Source of the DNA: Mycolicibacterium helvum
GTDB taxonomy: Bacteria; Actinomycetota; Actinomycetes; Mycobacteriales; Mycobacteriaceae
Assembly: GCF_010731895.1 (NCBI RefSeq)
Contig: NZ_AP022596.1
Span: 62,001-126,000, forward strand
Length of the DNA stretch: 64,000 bases
Direction of reading: 5' to 3'
The notes beneath the pieces are model-generated. The model had not been told where the DNA came from. It was given only the letters and a program-made list of their open reading frames with translations, and searched no databases. Shown one piece after another: positions 33,380 through 42,753 of this stretch. Position 1 is the stretch's first letter. Each line of letters starts with the position of its first letter. Made by a program: the position numbers and the translations under genes.

Positions 33380-34664
33380 CTTCGTCTTCTTCCTCCAGGT
33401 CGGTCCGGCTGACCAACACGGTGCCAATGCGCAGCCGGCCGCGATGGTCGCGGCCGCCCTCGGCGCGCAGCCGCAGCCCATGGGACACCACCTCGGCGCC
33501 GGGCAGCGGAATTCGCCCGAGCTCGAGGGCCAGCAGCCCGCCCACGGTGTCGACGTCCAGGTCTTCTTCGAACTCGACGTCGTACAGTTCGCCGAGGTCT
33601 TCGATTGGCAGCCGAGCCGACACCCGGAACTTGTTGTCGCCGAGCTTCTCGACCGGCGCCACCTCGTCGTGGTCGTACTCGTCAGCGATCTCGCCGACGA
33701 TCTCTTCCAGGACATCCTCGATGGTCACCAGACCGGCGATGGCACCGTATTCATCGACCAGCAGGGCCATGTGGTTGCGGTCGCGCTGCATCTCGCGCAG
33801 CAGTTCGTCGAGCGGTTTGGAGTCGGGAACGAAGACCGCCGGGCGCATGATCTCGGACACCTTGGCACCCTGGCCATTGTCGGACGAATAGTAGGTGCGC
33901 TGGACGAGGTCTTTGAGATAGACGACGCCGACCACGTCGTCGACGTTCTCCCCGATCACCGGGATGCGGGAATAGCCGCTGCGCACCGCCAGTGATGTCG
34001 CTTGGCTCGCCGTCTTGTCACTTTCGATCCACACCATCTCGGTGCGCGGGACCATCACCTCGCGCGCGGCGGTATCGCCGAGTTCGAACACGGACTGGAT
34101 CATCCGGCGTTCGTCGTCGGCCACCACACCGCGCTGCTGCGCCAGGTCGACCACCTCACGCAGCTCGATCTCGGAGGCGAACGGCCCGTTGCGGAAACCG
34201 CGGCCCGGGGTGAGCGCATTACCGAGCACGATGAGCAGCCGACTGATCGGGGTCAACAGAATCGAGATCGCCTGCAGCGGAACCGCTGAGGTGAGCGCGA
34301 TGGTGTAGGCGTTCTGGCGACCGATGGTGCGCGGCCCCACTCCCATGGCGACGAAGCTGGCGACTGTCATGATCGCGGCCGCCGCCACCAGGCCCCATGT
34401 CAGGCCGAGGTCGTCCCATAGGAAGGCGACCAGCAGTACCGTCGCCGCCGCCTCGCACGCAATACGCAGCAGCACAACAAGATTGATGTAGCGCGGCCGC
34501 TCAGCCATGATCCGGGCCAGCCGCAAGGCGCCGGGCCGCTCATCGCGCACCAGTTCCTCGACCCGCGCGATCGACACCGTACTGATGGCGGCGTCGATCG
34601 CGGCGAACAGACCACCCAGTGCTATCAGCGCGATCGCACCGAGAAGCGCACTGAAGCCCGTCAC
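33372..34664 (-). CDS. CorC/HlyC family membrane protein with CBS domains (430 aa)
   Basis: The N-terminal DUF21 (CNNM) membrane domain has about four hydrophobic spans in residues 1-180. Two CBS domains follow ('[20 protein letters not shown]', '[19 protein letters not shown]') and then a CorC/transporter-associated C-terminal domain. Such proteins are implicated in divalent-cation (Mg/Co) homeostasis. The protein is of the 435-aa Rv2366c type. The GTG start overlaps the ybeY stop, making translation coupled. Confidence 0.9.
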   Translation of the reverse strand: MTGFSALLGAIALIALGGLFAAIDAAISTVSIARVEELVRDERPGALRLARIMAERPRYINLVVLLRIACEAAATVLLVAFLWDDLGLTWGLVAAAAIMTVASFVAMGVGPRTIGRQNAYTIALTSAVPLQAISILLTPISRLLIVLGNALTPGRGFRNGPFASEIELREVVDLAQQRGVVADDERRMIQSVFELGDTAAREVMVPRTEMVWIESDKTASQATSLAVRSGYSRIPVIGENVDDVVGVVYLKDLVQRTYYSSDNGQGAKVSEIMRPAVFVPDSKPLDELLREMQRDRNHMALLVDEYGAIAGLVTIEDVLEEIVGEIADEYDHDEVAPVEKLGDNKFRVSARLPIEDLGELYDVEFEEDLDVDTVGGLLALELGRIPLPGAEVVSHGLRLRAEGGRDHRGRLRIGTVLVSRTDLEEEDEDE

Positions 34665-35197
34665 GGTTCGTCGAAGAACTGTGACTTATCGAGCAGTCGA
34701 CGGTCCTTCTCGATTTGCCGATCCTGGTGGTAGGCCTGCACCTGCTCGCCGACCCACTCCTCGAGCAGCTTGCGCTGCAGGTCGAACATCTCTTTTTCCT
34801 CGTCAGGCTCGGCGTGGTCGTAGCCGAGCAGATGCAGCACACCGTGCACGGTCAGCAGGGCGAGTTCCTGGCCGAGGCTGTGTCCTGCCGCGGCGGCCTG
34901 GTCGGCGGCGAACTGCGGGCACAGCACGATATCGCCGAGCATCGACGGCCCCGGCTCGGGCGCATCGGGGCGGCCGCCGGGCTCGAGCTCGTCCATCGGG
35001 AAGCTCATCACGTCGGTGGGACCGGGCAGGTCCATCCAGCGCATGTGCAGATCGGCCATCGCACTGGTGTCCAGCAGCACCATCGACAATTCGGCGGCCG
35101 GGTTGACATCCATTCGGCGGATCACGAAGCGGGCGACACTGATCAGTTCCTCTTCGGACACGTCAAGGCCGGATTCGTTGGAAACCTCGATAGTCAT
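34661..35197 (-). CDS. ybeY: Endoribonuclease YbeY (rRNA maturation, 178 aa)
   Basis: The zinc motif H-x3-H-x5-H is visible in '[20 protein letters not shown]'. YbeY is a single-strand endoribonuclease needed for 16S rRNA 3' processing and ribosome quality control. The upstream '[29 protein letters not shown]' (in parts) is also family-typical. It lies 14 bases after phoH, and the neighbouring era binds the same rRNA end. Confidence 0.95.
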   Translation of the reverse strand: MTIEVSNESGLDVSEEELISVARFVIRRMDVNPAAELSMVLLDTSAMADLHMRWMDLPGPTDVMSFPMDELEPGGRPDAPEPGPSMLGDIVLCPQFAADQAAAAGHSLGQELALLTVHGVLHLLGYDHAEPDEEKEMFDLQRKLLEEWVGEQVQAYHQDRQIEKDRRLLDKSQFFDEP

Positions 35198-35211
35198 GTT
35201 CGCACTCGCCC

Positions 35212-36228
35212 CTAACGCCGTGTCGAGCGACGTTGGGAGCGGTTCACCAGACCGGGCTGCTCAGCCTTGGCGTAGGCATCGACGATCTCCGAGACCAGCC
35301 GGTGGCGCACCACATCGGCGCTGGTGAGTTCGGAGAAGTGGATGTCGTCGATACCGTCGAGCACATCCATCGCCGCGCGCAGACCGGATTTGGCGCCGCC
35401 GGGCAGATCGACCTGGGTGATGTCACCGGTAACCACGATCTTGGATCCGAAGCCCAGCCGAGTGAGGAACATCTTCATCTGCTCGGCGGTGGTGTTCTGG
35501 GCCTCGTCGAGGATGATGAAGGCGTCATTGAGCGAGCGGCCACGCATGAATGCCAGCGGCGCAACCTCGATCACACCGGCACTCAACAGGTTCGGGATTG
35601 CGGTGGGATCCATCATGTCGTGCAGCGCGTCATACAGCGGCCGCAGGTAGGGGTCGATCTTCTCGGTCAGCGTGCCGGGCAGAAAGCCGAGGCGCTCACC
35701 GGCTTCCACCGCAGGGCGGGTCAGGATGATCCGGGTGACCTGTTTGGTCTGCAGCGCATTGACCGCCTTGGCCATGGCCAGATAGGTCTTGCCGGTACCT
35801 GCCGGGCCGATACCGAACACGATGGTGTGGGCGTCGATGGCATCGACATAGCGCTTCTGGTTCAGCGTCTTGGGCCGAATTGTCTTGCCACGCCGGGACA
35901 GAATGTCCAGGGTCAGCACCTCGGCCGGCGACTCGTTGTCGGCGCCGGTAACCATGGCGATGCTGTGTCGCACCGCATCCGGCGACAGCGTCTGGCCGCC
36001 GGCCACGATCGCGATAAGTTCGGAGATCACCCGCTCGGCCATCGCGACATCGGCCGCCTCACCGGACAGGGTGACGGTGTTTCCTCGGACGTGCAGGTCG
36101 GCTGACAGGCTGCGTTCGAGGGCGCGCAAGTTTTCGTCGGCGGAACCCAACAGGCCCATGACGAGGTCGGGCGGAACACTCATGCTGCTGCGCACTTGCG
36201 AGGCAGCGGTCGTCTCGCGGGGCGTCAC
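35212..36228 (-). CDS. PhoH-like ATPase (PhoH1)
   Basis: The C-terminal ATPase domain carries Walker A '[18 protein letters not shown]' and Walker B '[14 protein letters not shown]', and the N-terminus has a KH-like part ('[24 protein letters not shown]'). PhoH proteins are linked to RNA metabolism and adjoin ybeY in many bacteria. The GTG at 36228 aligns with the M. tuberculosis start as I recall it; an in-frame GTG at 36273 would add 15 residues. It is the first gene of the operon that runs to era. Confidence 0.9.
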   Translation of the reverse strand: MTPRETTAASQVRSSMSVPPDLVMGLLGSADENLRALERSLSADLHVRGNTVTLSGEAADVAMAERVISELIAIVAGGQTLSPDAVRHSIAMVTGADNESPAEVLTLDILSRRGKTIRPKTLNQKRYVDAIDAHTIVFGIGPAGTGKTYLAMAKAVNALQTKQVTRIILTRPAVEAGERLGFLPGTLTEKIDPYLRPLYDALHDMMDPTAIPNLLSAGVIEVAPLAFMRGRSLNDAFIILDEAQNTTAEQMKMFLTRLGFGSKIVVTGDITQVDLPGGAKSGLRAAMDVLDGIDDIHFSELTSADVVRHRLVSEIVDAYAKAEQPGLVNRSQRRSTRR

Positions 36229-36322
36229 GTGGTCTTCGATGCCTGCTTCCTGGGTTTCCGGTGAACGTTGCACCCAGTTTACCGCCAGGAAGGCACAGCT
36301 CTACCGGTTCATCCACGCGCTT

Positions 36323-36733
36323 CTACTCGCGGGTGAAAGCGTCGTGGGTCAGTGCGGAGTTCATGAAGTCGCGGAAGTGCAGCCACTTGCCGCCCCGCAG
36401 CGCAATGATGTGGGCGAACTCCGACTCCCAGGTGTGCCCGGTGGCTGTCCGAAGGAACGTCTGATGACCCCAAACCGCCAGGTTGTCACCGTCCTCGATG
36501 AACAGCCACGGTTCCATCGCCGTGATCTGGATGTGGCTGCCGACAATGGTGAAGAAGTCCACCGCCTCCTTGATCCCGCGGTAGTCACCGGCATACGGGA
36601 TGGCGTCACTGCCGTAGTAGGTGATCCGGACCTCCGGATCCAGATGGCTCAGCGCGGTTTCCAGATCACCGGCGGGGACCGCGGCATAAATCGCCTTGGT
36701 GGCGGCGATGTTGCCGCTCTCGACCGTGGTCAT
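36323..36733 (-). CDS. SnoaL/NTF2-like domain protein (136 aa)
   Basis: This cone-shaped alpha+beta barrel protein has typical segments: 'TKAIYAAVPAGDLETALSHLDPEVRITY' (in parts) at the start, 'IPYAGDYRGIKEAVDFFTIV' in the middle and 'KWLHFRDFMNSAL' at the end. Family members are small isomerases, hydrolases or binding proteins. The ATG overlaps the stop of the P450 gene (ATGA), so it is co-made with the P450 and probably acts on the same substrate or product. Confidence 0.8.
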   Translation of the reverse strand: MTTVESGNIAATKAIYAAVPAGDLETALSHLDPEVRITYYGSDAIPYAGDYRGIKEAVDFFTIVGSHIQITAMEPWLFIEDGDNLAVWGHQTFLRTATGHTWESEFAHIIALRGGKWLHFRDFMNSALTHDAFTRE

Positions 36734-37968
36734 CGGACCAGCTGCAGCGGCAGGCGGACGAAACCGTGGGTCAGCAGGCTGGCGGTCTGCCGCACGCCCG
36801 GTTCCTCGGAAAGGCCGATCGCCGAATAGCGGTCCAGCACCGCGTTGACGACCGCGAACACCTCCAGTCGAGCCAGCGGCGCGCCGAGGCAGAAGTGCAG
36901 GCCGTGGCCGAAGGCCAAATGCTGACGGATGTTGGGCCGATCCAGGTCCAGGCGTTCGGGATCTTCGAAGACCGCCGGGTCGTGGTTGGCCGCTCCGAAG
37001 AACAGCGCCACCCACTCCCCCTTCTTGATCTCGGCGCCGCCGATCTCGATATCGCGGGTCGCGATCCGGAACAACCGCTGCGGCCCGGTCAGCCGCGCGA
37101 CCTCCTCGATGAAGGTGTTCACCAGCGAGCGGTCGGCCCGCAGCCGGGCGGTCACCGCAGGCTCACGCGCCATCGCATGCAGAACGCTGCCGATCAGATA
37201 GGTCGTCGTCTCGCTGCCGGCGACCACCAACGTCACGCAGAGCCGCACGATCTGCTCCGGGGTGAGCCGCTGCCCGTCGAGCTCAGCCCGCAACAGCGCC
37301 GAGATCAAATCCTCCGCCTCCTCGACATCCTGCGAATCATCAAGGCGGGCACTGTGTTCGATGACCCGTTCGGTGAACGCGGTCACCATGTCGGCATTGC
37401 TGGCCATCCGCTCCTCGGGTGTCATCGTCGACGACAACATGAAGGCGTTGGCCCAGTTCTTGAACCGGATATGGTCTCCGTCGGGCAACCCCAGCAGCCG
37501 CACCATCGCGCGGGTGGGCACTTCGTCGGCGAACTCCATGACGTCGGGATCACCGTCGCGGGTACGGGCGTCGAACTCGGCGAGCAGGACCGGTACCAGT
37601 TCGGCAAGCCAGTTCTCGAGCCGGCGGATGCGCCGCGGTGAGAAGGCCTGGCTGACCAGTTTGCGTTCGCCGGTGTGCGCGGGCGGGTCGGTGTTGACCA
37701 GCATCAGACTCGGGGCCGATGACGCCTCCTGGATGGGGTCGCGCGAGGAGAACGTCTCGCCATCACGGGCCGCCGCGAGGACCTGGTCGTAGCGGAACAA
37801 CGCCCAGGCGGTCACCGGCTCGTCGGCGCCGGGCACGGTCCCCGGGGGCCAATCCTGGTAGCCCGCCACCGGCGAGGATTCCCGCAGTTGCTCGAAGAGC
37901 GGGTACGGGTTTGCGATCCCCTCGGGAGTGGTCAGCAGTTGGAGTGCAGAAGCGGTGGTCGAGGTCAT
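36730..37968 (-). CDS. Cytochrome P450 (412 aa)
   Basis: The heme-ligand Cys360 is in 'FGHGLHFCLGAPLAR'. The oxygen-activating I-helix motif is 'VVAGSETTTYLIG' (A250-T255), and the ExxR pair is E289-R292 in 'EEVARL'. Length and soluble nature fit bacterial class I CYPs, which need ferredoxin and reductase from elsewhere. The substrate is unknown. ATG at 37968 is chosen; an earlier reading would enter the divergent promoter. It is paired with an NTF2-like gene and faces a LuxR regulator, so it may be induced by a ligand of that regulator. Confidence 0.92.
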   Translation of the reverse strand: MTSTTASALQLLTTPEGIANPYPLFEQLRESSPVAGYQDWPPGTVPGADEPVTAWALFRYDQVLAAARDGETFSSRDPIQEASSAPSLMLVNTDPPAHTGERKLVSQAFSPRRIRRLENWLAELVPVLLAEFDARTRDGDPDVMEFADEVPTRAMVRLLGLPDGDHIRFKNWANAFMLSSTMTPEERMASNADMVTAFTERVIEHSARLDDSQDVEEAEDLISALLRAELDGQRLTPEQIVRLCVTLVVAGSETTTYLIGSVLHAMAREPAVTARLRADRSLVNTFIEEVARLTGPQRLFRIATRDIEIGGAEIKKGEWVALFFGAANHDPAVFEDPERLDLDRPNIRQHLAFGHGLHFCLGAPLARLEVFAVVNAVLDRYSAIGLSEEPGVRQTASLLTHGFVRLPLQLVR

Positions 37969-38085
37969 GTGAACAGCTTCGATGCTCCTACGGGGCCGGT
38001 CGATCTCCCGATAGAGGTCAGTTGCGCCCCCGACCGGGCGGTTTTGCCACAACTACCCCCGTCGCGGTGAGACGATCGGCGCACT

Positions 38086-39273
38086 GTGACCGCCACCACT
38101 GACTCTCTTGACTGCCTGCCCGTGACCGCGCTCGTCGACGGCAATCACCCCGGCTGGGCCTCCAAACAACCGCCGACCAGCGCGGTGACGCGCCGCTACG
38201 ACGAGGCCTGCCGGCTGGGCATCGTCGAGCGGGCAGACGATCCGATCCGGGCTGTCGCCGACACCGTCGACGCGCATGCCACCCTGGTGCGCGAGGCGCT
38301 GGAAAGCCTCGGCGACGAGAAGGCGCTGGCCGCGCTGGAGGCGGTGCTCGATCTATCGCTGCTGGAGCGCCAACTGATCGAGGATGCCGCCCGGCGCAGA
38401 ACGCTGGCGCTGCTGCGTGTGCAGGAAGGGTTGTCCAAACTGCGCGGCATCGATGAGGTCGCCAAGATCGTCGACCGCGCCCCGCGCGAGCTCGTCGAGT
38501 CGTGCGGCTTCGACCGGGCGGTGCTGTTCCGGGTCCACGAAGGCCGAATGATGATGGAGGCGGCGTACTTCGGTGACGACGTCGAGGGTGCTGAGAAGAT
38601 GGTCGCCTTCGCCCAGTCCGTCGCCCCGCCGCTGGACCACATGCTGCTCGAGACGCAGATGATCCGCAGGCACGCACCGGAAATCGTGCGCGACGCCCAG
38701 AACGATCCCCGCGTCAACCGTCCGATCATCGACTTCTCGCTGACCCACTCCTATGTCGCGGCTCCGGTCATGCCGACCGGAAAGGTGATCGGCTTCCTGC
38801 ACGCCGACCGGCTGTACTCCGGGCGGACCGTCGACGAGATCGACCGCGACACCGTGTGGGCGTTCGCCGAAGGGTTCGGTTACGCCTTCGAGCGCACCGT
38901 GCTGATGGAACGGATGCGCCGCCAGCACGCCGAGGTGCGTAGCGCGCTGGCCACCGCCGAGCAGGCCGCCCAGGCATTGCAGGATGCCGATCTGGAATTG
39001 CGCAAGGTCGAGCCGGCCGAGCGCAGCCCGGCCAGTCGCCGGCTGGCCGAGGTCGAGTCGCGGGTCCATGACATGCTGACCCGCCGCGAAGCCGAGGTGC
39101 TACGGCTGATGGCCGATGGCCGGACCAACCAGCAGATTGCCGACGAACTGGTGATCACCCCGGGCACGGTGAAATCCCATGTGAAGCGGGTGCTTCGGAA
39201 GCTGCATGCCAGCAACCGGGCCGAGGCCGCATCGATCTATGCGCGGCTAGCGGCCCGGACCGATCCGGCCTGA
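38086..39273 (+). CDS. GAF-domain LuxR-type transcriptional regulator (395 aa)
   Basis: A GAF domain is at about residues 120-290 ('ELVESCGFDRAVLFRVHEGRM', 'THSYVAAPVMPTGKVIGFLHADRLY'). A helical linker follows, then a C-terminal LuxR helix-turn-helix at 325-390: 'LTRREAEVLRLMADGRTNQQIADELVITPGTVKSHVKRVLRKLHA' (in parts). This is a one-component regulator that senses a small ligand through GAF. Its GTG start lies 117 bases from the start of the divergent P450. It resembles regulators found beside mycobacterial aromatic or steroid oxygenases, so control of the P450/SnoaL pair is likely. Confidence 0.86.
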   Translation: MTATTDSLDCLPVTALVDGNHPGWASKQPPTSAVTRRYDEACRLGIVERADDPIRAVADTVDAHATLVREALESLGDEKALAALEAVLDLSLLERQLIEDAARRRTLALLRVQEGLSKLRGIDEVAKIVDRAPRELVESCGFDRAVLFRVHEGRMMMEAAYFGDDVEGAEKMVAFAQSVAPPLDHMLLETQMIRRHAPEIVRDAQNDPRVNRPIIDFSLTHSYVAAPVMPTGKVIGFLHADRLYSGRTVDEIDRDTVWAFAEGFGYAFERTVLMERMRRQHAEVRSALATAEQAAQALQDADLELRKVEPAERSPASRRLAEVESRVHDMLTRREAEVLRLMADGRTNQQIADELVITPGTVKSHVKRVLRKLHASNRAEAASIYARLAARTDPA

Positions 39274-39282
39274 CCGGTCCGC

Positions 39283-40035
39283 TCAGCTGATCGACCAGCG
39301 CGGCGTCAGTACCCCCAGCGCGCCCAGGGCGACGGCCGCGGCCGTGGTGGTGCGCAGAACCGTAGGCCCCAACCGGACCGCCATAGCGCCTGCGGCGACC
39401 AGCGCGTCGAGCTCACCGCCACTGATCCCCCCTTCGGGCCCCACGATCAACATGATCGAATCCGCTTGCGCGACAGGGAGTTCAGCTAGTGGCCGGTCAG
39501 CGGATTCGTGCAACGCGAGGACCAGTCCACCAGCGGCTACCCGCTCGGCGACCTGCGCGACCAGCGCAGGCTTGGCCACCGGCCCGCTGATGTCCGGGAT
39601 GTAGGCGCGCCGCGACTGCCGGGCAGCCGACCGCGCCACCGCACGCCAGCGACGCAGCCCCTTCTCCGCGCGCTCGCCGTCCCAGCGGGCGACACACCGC
39701 TCCGCCTGCCAGGCGATGAAGTCGTCAGCACCGGCTTCGGTGGCCAGTTCGATTGCCAGCTCTGAGCGTTCCGATTTCGGGATGCCTTGTGCGACAGTCA
39801 CCGTCGGGGCGGGGCGGGCTGCAGTCCAGCACTCGAGCACCCGGGCGGAGAACCCCCGCTTGCTCGTTTCCTCGACCTCGCAACGGGCTAGTGCGCCGTT
39901 CCCGTCGGAGAGCACCAACGCCTCACCGGGACGGATGCGCCGCACCGTGGCGGCGTGGAAGCCTTCGTCGCCCTCGACGACGGCCCACTGCCCGACCGCC
40001 GGGATGGCGTCGGCGTAGAACAGGGTGTCGGCCAA
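39283..40035 (-). CDS. rsmE: 16S rRNA (uracil-1498-N3)-methyltransferase RsmE
   Basis: This SPOUT-fold methyltransferase has the knot motifs '[19 protein letters not shown]' and '[19 protein letters not shown]'. The N-terminal PUA-like domain includes '[24 protein letters not shown]' (in parts). The most plausible start is the TTG at 40035, four bases after the dnaJ2 stop; no ATG/GTG is available close by. The gene is the third of the hrcA-dnaJ2-rsmE unit. Confidence 0.9.
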   Translation of the reverse strand: MADTLFYADAIPAVGQWAVVEGDEGFHAATVRRIRPGEALVLSDGNGALARCEVEETSKRGFSARVLECWTAARPAPTVTVAQGIPKSERSELAIELATEAGADDFIAWQAERCVARWDGERAEKGLRRWRAVARSAARQSRRAYIPDISGPVAKPALVAQVAERVAAGGLVLALHESADRPLAELPVAQADSIMLIVGPEGGISGGELDALVAAGAMAVRLGPTVLRTTTAAAVALGALGVLTPRWSIS

Positions 40036-40039
40036 CGCC

Positions 40040-41179
40040 TCAGCGGCCGCTGAAGGTCTCGCGCAGCCGGTTGAACAGGCCGCCGGAATTGGCGGTCGCG
40101 GCGTGCGTGGATTTGACCTCGGCTTCGGCGTGGCTGCGCGTCTTGAACTCACTGAGCAGTTCCTTGGCCCGCGCATCGAGCTTGCCGGGGACCGTCACCT
40201 CGATGTGCGCGTGCAGGTTCCCGCGAACACCCGAGCGCAGATGGGGCATACCGTGCCCGCGCAGCGTCGTCACCGAGCCCGGCTGAGTGCCGGGCGCGAT
40301 CGTGATCTCGGTCAGCCCGTCGAGGATGGCGTCAACGGTGACCGTGGTCCCCAGCGCGGCGTCCACCATCGGCACCGAGACAGTGAAGTGCAGGTCGTCA
40401 CCGTCTCGGATGAAGATGTCGTGCTGCTGCTCGTGGACCTCGACGTAAAGGTCGCCCGCCGGGCCACCGCCCGGGCCCACCTCACCCTGAGCGGCCAGCC
40501 GGACTCGCATGCCGTCGCCGACTCCGGCCGGGATCTTGACGCTGATGTCGCGGCGGGCCCGCACGCGGCCGTCGCCGGCGCACCGGTGACACGGGTCGGG
40601 GATGACCTCACCGACTCCGCGACAGGTCGGGCAGGGGCGTGAGGTCATCACCTGTCCGAGCAGCGAGCGCTGGACGGTCTGCACCTCGCCACGGCCGCCG
40701 CAGGTGTCACAGGCGACCGGAGTGGAATCGGCATGGGTTCCCTTGCCCTGGCAGACGTCGCACAGCACGGCGGTGTCGACGGTGACCTGCTTGGTCACGC
40801 CGGTCGCGCACTCGGACAGATCCAGCCGCATTCGCAGCAGCGAGTCCGAGCCGGGGCGCACTCGGCCGATCGGGCCGCGCGATGCACCGCCGCCGCCGAA
40901 GAAGGCTTCGAACACGTCACCCAGGCCACCAAAGCCACTGAACCCGTTGGCCGCGGCGGCGCCTTCCAGCGGATCACCGCCGAGGTCGACGATGCGGCGC
41001 TTCTCCGGATCGGACAGCACCTCATATGCCGCACTGATTTCCTTGAACCGGTGCTGGGCGGCCTCGTCGGGGTTGACGTCGGGATGCAGCTCGCGGGCCA
41101 GCTTTCGATAGGCGCGCTTGATCTCCTGATCGCTTGCGCCCTGACTCACCCCGAGCAAGCCGTAGTAATCCCGTGCCAC
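40040..41179 (-). CDS. dnaJ2: Chaperone protein DnaJ (DnaJ2, 379 aa)
   Basis: This Hsp40 co-chaperone stimulates DnaK. The J domain carries HPD in '[19 protein letters not shown]'. A Gly/Phe-rich linker follows ('[20 protein letters not shown]'). Four CxxCxGxG zinc repeats come next: [24 protein letters not shown] and CHRCAGDG. The substrate-binding C-domain completes the protein. It is downstream of hrcA by 26 bases and under the same CIRCE-controlled promoter. Confidence 0.96.
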   Translation of the reverse strand: MARDYYGLLGVSQGASDQEIKRAYRKLARELHPDVNPDEAAQHRFKEISAAYEVLSDPEKRRIVDLGGDPLEGAAAANGFSGFGGLGDVFEAFFGGGGASRGPIGRVRPGSDSLLRMRLDLSECATGVTKQVTVDTAVLCDVCQGKGTHADSTPVACDTCGGRGEVQTVQRSLLGQVMTSRPCPTCRGVGEVIPDPCHRCAGDGRVRARRDISVKIPAGVGDGMRVRLAAQGEVGPGGGPAGDLYVEVHEQQHDIFIRDGDDLHFTVSVPMVDAALGTTVTVDAILDGLTEITIAPGTQPGSVTTLRGHGMPHLRSGVRGNLHAHIEVTVPGKLDARAKELLSEFKTRSHAEAEVKSTHAATANSGGLFNRLRETFSGR

Positions 41180-41205
41180 AGTTGACCTTTCGACAATCTC
41201 GCCGG

Positions 41206-42243
41206 TTATCCGGCCCGGTGTCCTAGGACATCGCCGATGTACATCGCAACCGCGGCGACATTGGCGATAGTTCCCGGATAGTCCATTCTGGTGGGCCCCA
41301 ACACACCCATGCCGCCGTACACGGTGCCCGAACTGCCGTAGGTCGTGGTCACCACCGAGGTGCCGACCATCTGCTCGGCCTCGGTCTCATGGCCGATGCG
41401 CACCGTGACCTTACCTGCTTCCTGCTGGGCGGCCAGCAGCCGAAGGACCACCACCTGTTCCTCGAGGGCTTCCAGGATCGAGCGCAGCGAGCCACCGAAG
41501 TCGGCGGTGTTTCGGGTCAGGTTGGCGGTGCCGCCCATCAGCAGACGTTCTTCATTGTGTTCGACCAGCGACTCCAACAGGACGGTCGCCGAGCGGCCGA
41601 CGGCGTCGCCCAGCCCGCCGGAGCCATCGAGCCGGGCAGCGAGGTCGGCCACCGCCGCCGAGGCCGCCGCGAGCCGTTTACCCTCCAACGCCTGCCCGAG
41701 CAGTTCACGCAACTGGGACAGCTGCTGATCGTCGATGGTGTCACCCAGCTCGACGATGCGCTGGTCGACCCGGCCGGAGTCGGTGATGACGACCATCAGC
41801 AGCCGGGCGGGCGTGATCGAGACGATCTCGAGGTGGCGCACGGTCGATGTGGACAGGGTCGGGTACTGCACGATCGCCACCTGGCGGGTCAGCTGGGCCA
41901 ACAGCTTCACCGCGCGGCGCAGCACGTCGTCGAGGTCGACTCCGGACTCAAGGAACTGAAGGATCGCGCGGCGTTCGGGCGTCGACAGCGGCTTGACGTC
42001 GTCGATGCGGTTGACGAACTCGCGATAACCCTTCTCGGTGGGCACCCGCCCGGAGCTGGTGTGGGGCTGGGTGATGTACCCCTCGGCCTCCAGCACCGCC
42101 ATGTCATTGCGAACGGTCGCGCTCGATACGCCGAGGTTGTGACGGTCGACCAGGGCTTTGGAACCGATCGGTTCCTTGGTCGCGACGAAGTCGGCGACGA
42201 TCGCGCGCAGCACCTCAAAGCGACGGTCGTCGGCACTTCCCAT
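41206..42243 (-). CDS. hrcA: Heat-inducible transcription repressor HrcA (345 aa)
   Basis: HrcA binds CIRCE sites and represses chaperone genes at normal temperature. The N-terminal winged helix is seen as '[32 protein letters not shown]' (in parts), and the GAF-like C-domain contains '[28 protein letters not shown]' (in parts) and '[18 protein letters not shown]'. ATG at 42243 has GGAGGTG 7 bases upstream. A CIRCE copy lies about 50 bases before the start, so it represses itself and dnaJ2. Confidence 0.96.
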   Translation of the reverse strand: MGSADDRRFEVLRAIVADFVATKEPIGSKALVDRHNLGVSSATVRNDMAVLEAEGYITQPHTSSGRVPTEKGYREFVNRIDDVKPLSTPERRAILQFLESGVDLDDVLRRAVKLLAQLTRQVAIVQYPTLSTSTVRHLEIVSITPARLLMVVITDSGRVDQRIVELGDTIDDQQLSQLRELLGQALEGKRLAAASAAVADLAARLDGSGGLGDAVGRSATVLLESLVEHNEERLLMGGTANLTRNTADFGGSLRSILEALEEQVVVLRLLAAQQEAGKVTVRIGHETEAEQMVGTSVVTTTYGSSGTVYGGMGVLGPTRMDYPGTIANVAAVAMYIGDVLGHRAG

Positions 42244-42292
42244 CTGAGTACACCTCCAAGTTGCCCCCATTTTACGGCCAGTATCAGCTCAA

Positions 42293-42319
42293 TTAGCACC
42301 CACGCGCTGCGAGTGCCAT
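42293..42319. promoter_or_regulatory. CIRCE element (HrcA operator)
   Basis: TTAGCACCC-9 bases-GAGTGCCAT matches the consensus TTAGCACTC-N9-GAGTGCTAA at 8 of 9 bases in one arm and 7 of 9 in the other, with the exact 9-base spacer. It lies upstream of hrcA on its promoter side and also upstream of the divergent gene at 42430. Confidence 0.88.
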
Positions 42320-42429
42320 CACGCACCGTCGACACAAGCCCACCGTCGGCTGGCATTCCGGCCGCCAGCGACTAGCCTTGCTCGAATGTGGATGCGGAGT
42401 CGGGGGGCTGCGCTGGGGGCGACGGCCCG

Positions 42430-42753
42430 ATGATCTTCAAGGGCGTTCGGGAGGGCAAGCCGTATCCCGAGCATGGTCTGACCTACCGCGACTGGTCGCA
42501 TATTCCCCCGCGACAGATCCGCCTCGACGAGTTGGTCACCACGACCACCGTGCTCGCACTGGATCGTCTGCTGTCCGAGGACTCCACCTTCTACGGCGAC
42601 CTGTTTCCCCATGCGGTCAGGTGGCGGGGCGTGGTCTACCTCGAAGACGGCCTGCACCGGGCGGTGCGGGCCGCGCTGCGTAATCGCACCGTGCTGCACG
42701 CCCGGGTCTACGACATGGACCCCGGCACCGACGGCCAGTTCTCGGGGAGCTGA
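42430..42753 (+). CDS. Conserved hypothetical protein, Rv2375-like (107 aa)
   Basis: This highly conserved mycobacterial protein has segments such as 'MIFKGVREGKPYPEHGLTY' and 'TTTTVLALDRLLSEDSTFYG'. The later part 'VVYLEDGLHRAVRAALRNRT' recalls small ParB/Srx-fold proteins that carry a 'DG.HR' motif, and this one has the variant 'DGLHRA'. Function is unknown. ATG at 42430 is the recalled family start. It is divergent from hrcA, and the CIRCE site lies between them. Its last 46 bases overlap the 3' end of the histidine kinase on the other strand. Confidence 0.82.
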   Translation: MIFKGVREGKPYPEHGLTYRDWSHIPPRQIRLDELVTTTTVLALDRLLSEDSTFYGDLFPHAVRWRGVVYLEDGLHRAVRAALRNRTVLHARVYDMDPGTDGQFSGS

